The notes under the pieces are model-generated. The model was not told where the DNA came from. It worked only from the letters and a program-made list of their open reading frames with translations, and made no database searches. From Mariprofundaceae bacterium (lineage in GTDB: Bacteria; Pseudomonadota; Zetaproteobacteria; Mariprofundales; Mariprofundaceae): a DNA stretch of 25,369 nucleotides. A program made the position numbers and the translations under genes. The stretch lies in assembly GCA_027035825.1 (NCBI GenBank), contig JALVTX010000228.1:1-25369 (forward strand), written 5' to 3'. Positions 23,552 to 25,369 of this stretch are shown one piece after another; position 1 is the first letter of the stretch, and each line of letters opens with the position of its first letter.

Positions 23552-24370
23552 TCACGCGCGATCCAGCCGCACGTCTAGCCGGTCGCGCAGCGCGTCGCCC
23601 AGCAGGTTCACCGCCATCACCATCAGGAACAGCATCAGACCGGGCCACAACACCAGCGTGGGCGCCACCAGCATCAGCCGGGAGCCCTCGCGAATCATCG
23701 TGCCCAGCGAGGCCGCCGGCGGCTGCACGCCCACGCCAAGGAAGGACAGCCCCGCCTCGCCAATCATCACCGCCGCGAGGCCAAAGGTCGCCTCCACCAG
23801 CAGCGGCGCGGCAATGTTCGGCAGCAGGTGACGGCCGCCGATCCACAGCGCCGGGCTGCCGGCGGCCCGCGCGGCCTCGATGAACGGCGCATGCTTCAGC
23901 GACAGCACCTGCGCGCGCGCCAGCCGCGCAAAACCCACCCAACCGACGGCCGCCAGCGCCATCACCAGCCGATCCACGCCCGGGCCCAGCATCGCCGCCA
24001 GCGCAATCGCCAGCAGGATGCCGGGAAAGGAAAGCACGATGTCCGCCAGGCGCATCAGCAGCGCATCCGCCCAGCCGCCAAGCCAGCCGGCCGCGACTCC
24101 CAGCCCGATCCCGACCACGGCCGAGCAGCCCACCACGGCCACGCCGATGCCCGCCGAAAGCCGAACGCCCTCGGCCACGCGGGCCAGCACGTCCCGGCCC
24201 AGGGCATCGCACCCCAGCGGATGGGCCGCGCTCGCGCCGGCCAGCACAGCGTCGAGGTTCACGGCCCGGCCATTGCCGCCCAGCGCGGCGGCAACGAGCG
24301 TCAGCGCCAGCGGCGCCGCCAGGCAGACCAGCGCCAGCCGCACCGCCGGCGCGTCCAGCCAGCCCCTCAT
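23552..24370 (-). CDS. Peptide-type ABC transporter permease, DppC/OppC-like
   Basis: This 272-residue protein has about six membrane segments and the binding-protein-dependent permease EAA loop (FIEAARAAGSPALWIGGRHL, then LPNIAAPLLV). The N-terminal region HPLGCDALGRDVLARVAEGV is characteristic of the DppC/OppC subgroup. The C-terminal GEAGLSFLGVGVQPPAASLG is also diagnostic. It pairs with the upstream DppB-like permease with a 4-base overlap (ATGA at 24367-24370). The substrate could be peptides, nickel or muropeptides. Neighbouring nagZ makes cell-wall peptides a reasonable guess. ATPase and binding-protein genes are not in the window. Confidence 0.91.
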   Translation of the reverse strand: MRGWLDAPAVRLALVCLAAPLALTLVAAALGGNGRAVNLDAVLAGASAAHPLGCDALGRDVLARVAEGVRLSAGIGVAVVGCSAVVGIGLGVAAGWLGGWADALLMRLADIVLSFPGILLAIALAAMLGPGVDRLVMALAAVGWVGFARLARAQVLSLKHAPFIEAARAAGSPALWIGGRHLLPNIAAPLLVEATFGLAAVMIGEAGLSFLGVGVQPPAASLGTMIREGSRLMLVAPTLVLWPGLMLFLMVMAVNLLGDALRDRLDVRLDRA

Positions 24371-25293
24371 GAAGCCTGCCGCTGGCGCGGATCCAGCCAT
24401 AGGCCCAGCAGGTCGGCCAGCAGGTTCGCCAGCACGTAAGCCGACGCGATCAGCAGCACGCAACCCTGCACCAGCGGATAATCACGGCGCTGGATGGCCT
24501 CGATGGTCAGCCGACCCAATCCCGGCCAGTCGAACACCGTCTCGGTGATGACGGCGCCACCCAGCACCGCGCCCAGCTGCAATGCGAACATCGTCACCAC
24601 CGGCACCGCCGCCAGCCGCGCCGCGTGCCGCCACCAGATGGCCCGCTCGCTGGCGCCCATCGCCCGGGCGGTGCGAATCGCATCAAAGCTCATCGCCTCC
24701 AGCCAGCTCGCGCGCGCCATGCGCGAGAGCACGGCCGCCAACGCCGTACCCAGCGTCACCGCAGGCAGCACGATGCTCCCGGGCTGATCCATGCCGGACA
24801 CAGGCAACCACCCCAGCCAGACGGAGAAGCACAGCATTAGCAGCGGCCCGAGCCAGAAGTTGGGAATGGAAACGCCGAGCAGCGAAAAGCCCATCGCCGC
24901 CATGTCTACCCGGCCGCTGGCGTGGCGCGCGGCCAACCAGCCCAGAGGCAGGGCCAGCATCACGGCCAGGAACAGGCTGGCCGCGGCCAGCCGCGCGGTG
25001 GCCGGAAGCCGCTCCAGCATCAGGGTCAGCACCGGCCGGCCGTCCACCAGGCTGCGCCCCCAGTCGCCGCTCGCCAGCCCTTTCAGGAAATCGAGATATT
25101 GCGCCGCCAGCGGTTCATCGAGATGCAGCGCATGGCGAAGCTGGGCCCGGTCGGCATCCAGCGCCGTTTCCCCCAGCAAGACATCCACCGGATCGCCCGG
25201 CACCAGGTGCAACAGCAGGAACACCAGCGTGGCCACGCCCAAGAGCGTGGGCACGGCCTGCGTGACGCGAACCAGCACCATGCGCGCAAACAT
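24367..25293 (-). CDS. Peptide-type ABC transporter permease, DppB/OppB-like
   Basis: The 308-residue protein has an N-terminal membrane segment followed by LLHLVPGDPVDVLLGETALD, a DppB/OppB hallmark. The rest of the family pattern is FLKGLASGDWGRSLVDGRPV, SLLGVSIPNFWLGPLLML, the EAA-like loop (EAMSFDAIRTARAMGASERA), and ETVFDWPGLGRLTIEAIQRR then DYPLVQGCVLLI. It forms a heterodimeric channel with the DppC-like protein. ATG 25293 is chosen; ATG 25281 is an alternative. A weak GGAG lies 12 bases upstream of the start (complement of 25306-25309). An upstream gene ends 37 bases before it. Confidence 0.92.
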   Translation of the reverse strand: MFARMVLVRVTQAVPTLLGVATLVFLLLHLVPGDPVDVLLGETALDADRAQLRHALHLDEPLAAQYLDFLKGLASGDWGRSLVDGRPVLTLMLERLPATARLAAASLFLAVMLALPLGWLAARHASGRVDMAAMGFSLLGVSIPNFWLGPLLMLCFSVWLGWLPVSGMDQPGSIVLPAVTLGTALAAVLSRMARASWLEAMSFDAIRTARAMGASERAIWWRHAARLAAVPVVTMFALQLGAVLGGAVITETVFDWPGLGRLTIEAIQRRDYPLVQGCVLLIASAYVLANLLADLLGLWLDPRQRQAS

Positions 25294-25306
25294 GCCGAAA
25301 TCTTAC

Positions 25307-25322
25307 TCCGGTTTGCGCCGGA
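25307..25322 (-). promoter_or_regulatory. Short inverted repeat in the gap before the DppB-like gene
   Basis: TCCGG (25307-25311) and CCGGA (25318-25322) form a 5-bp stem around a 6-base loop in the 37-base gap between the partial upstream gene and the DppB-like gene. It overlaps the weak GGAG ribosome-binding site. There is no T tract, so it is not a convincing terminator; it might affect translation or be chance. Confidence 0.25.
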
Positions 25323-25330
25323 AGTCGTCG

Positions 25331-25369
25331 TCAGTCGGCCAGCATCTCGTTCATGTAGTCATTCACCCA
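25331..25369 (-). CDS. 3' end of an unidentified upstream CDS (partial)
   Basis: On the - strand the window opens with 12 sense codons (WVNDYMNEMLAD) followed by TGA (complement of 25331-25333). The other two - strand frames are closed by stops within the first dozen bases, which supports this being the end of a real gene. The fragment is too short to identify. A peptide-binding lipoprotein would be the usual neighbour of DppBC, but nothing in these residues shows it. Confidence 0.45.
   Translation of the reverse strand, partial: WVNDYMNEMLAD

Overview
The window is high-GC, densely packed DNA from a motile Gram-negative (diderm, LPS-bearing) bacterium. The evidence is a flagellar rod, P-ring, L-ring and hook-junction cluster, lipid A and heptose-core genes, an orphan LptF-type LPS-export permease and NagZ. 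The flagellar order flgG-A-H-I-J-M-N-K-L-csrA-fliW, with FliW next to CsrA, resembles arrangements I associate with Desulfobacterota and Zetaproteobacteria rather than Enterobacteriaceae. I infer a deep-branching proteobacterium or relative, and the lineage cannot be fixed from this window. No rRNA, tRNA, CRISPR array or intact IS transposase was seen.

Layout on the + strand. (1) 1-7469 is the late flagellar block: the flgG 3' end, flgA, flgH, flgI, a short flgJ lacking a muramidase domain, flgM, flgN, flgK, flgL, csrA and fliW. Almost every junction overlaps by a few bases. A sigma-28 (FliA)-type promoter lies inside the 3' end of flgJ, just before flgM, and probably gives flgM-fliW its own late-class transcription. 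(2) 7528-15909 is the lipid A and inner-core LPS block: waaA (Kdo transferase, apparently without its N-terminal membrane anchor), lpxK, a Trm112-like zinc-ribbon protein, an LpxL/HtrB acyltransferase, a class I methyltransferase, waaF, waaC, a DUF3108 exported protein, a two-domain GT2 and a WaaE/LgtF-like GT2. (3) 15910-16234 has no gene and is filled by a roughly 300-bp element with 15-bp perfect terminal inverted repeats and several internal hairpins, which is MITE-like. (4) 16235-21467 is an outer-core or surface-glycan block: a small ICMT/PEMT-like membrane methyltransferase, a third GT9 heptosyltransferase-like enzyme (apparently without a canonical start codon), a WaaL/Wzy-like O-antigen ligase, an ArnT/PMT-type membrane glycosyltransferase and a DPM1-type GT2 that probably supplies its polyprenyl-phosphate sugar donor.

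The - strand block (21464-25369) converges on the + strand block at a shared CTAG where both stop codons overlap. Read 5'->3' on the - strand it holds the last 12 codons of an unknown CDS, DppB- and DppC-type ABC permeases, nagZ and an LptF-type LPS-export permease. The tight spacing suggests one operon linking peptide or muropeptide uptake, peptidoglycan recycling and LPS transport.

Together the window reads as a cell-envelope island: flagellum assembly with its post-transcriptional switch (CsrA-FliW), then LPS synthesis and decoration, then envelope recycling and export. Most genes belong to known families. The less ordinary points are the MITE-like element, the apparent ATC start, the anchor-less WaaA, the 14-bp tandem duplication at the csrA ribosome-binding site, the orphan lptF, and the nagZ-peptide permease linkage.
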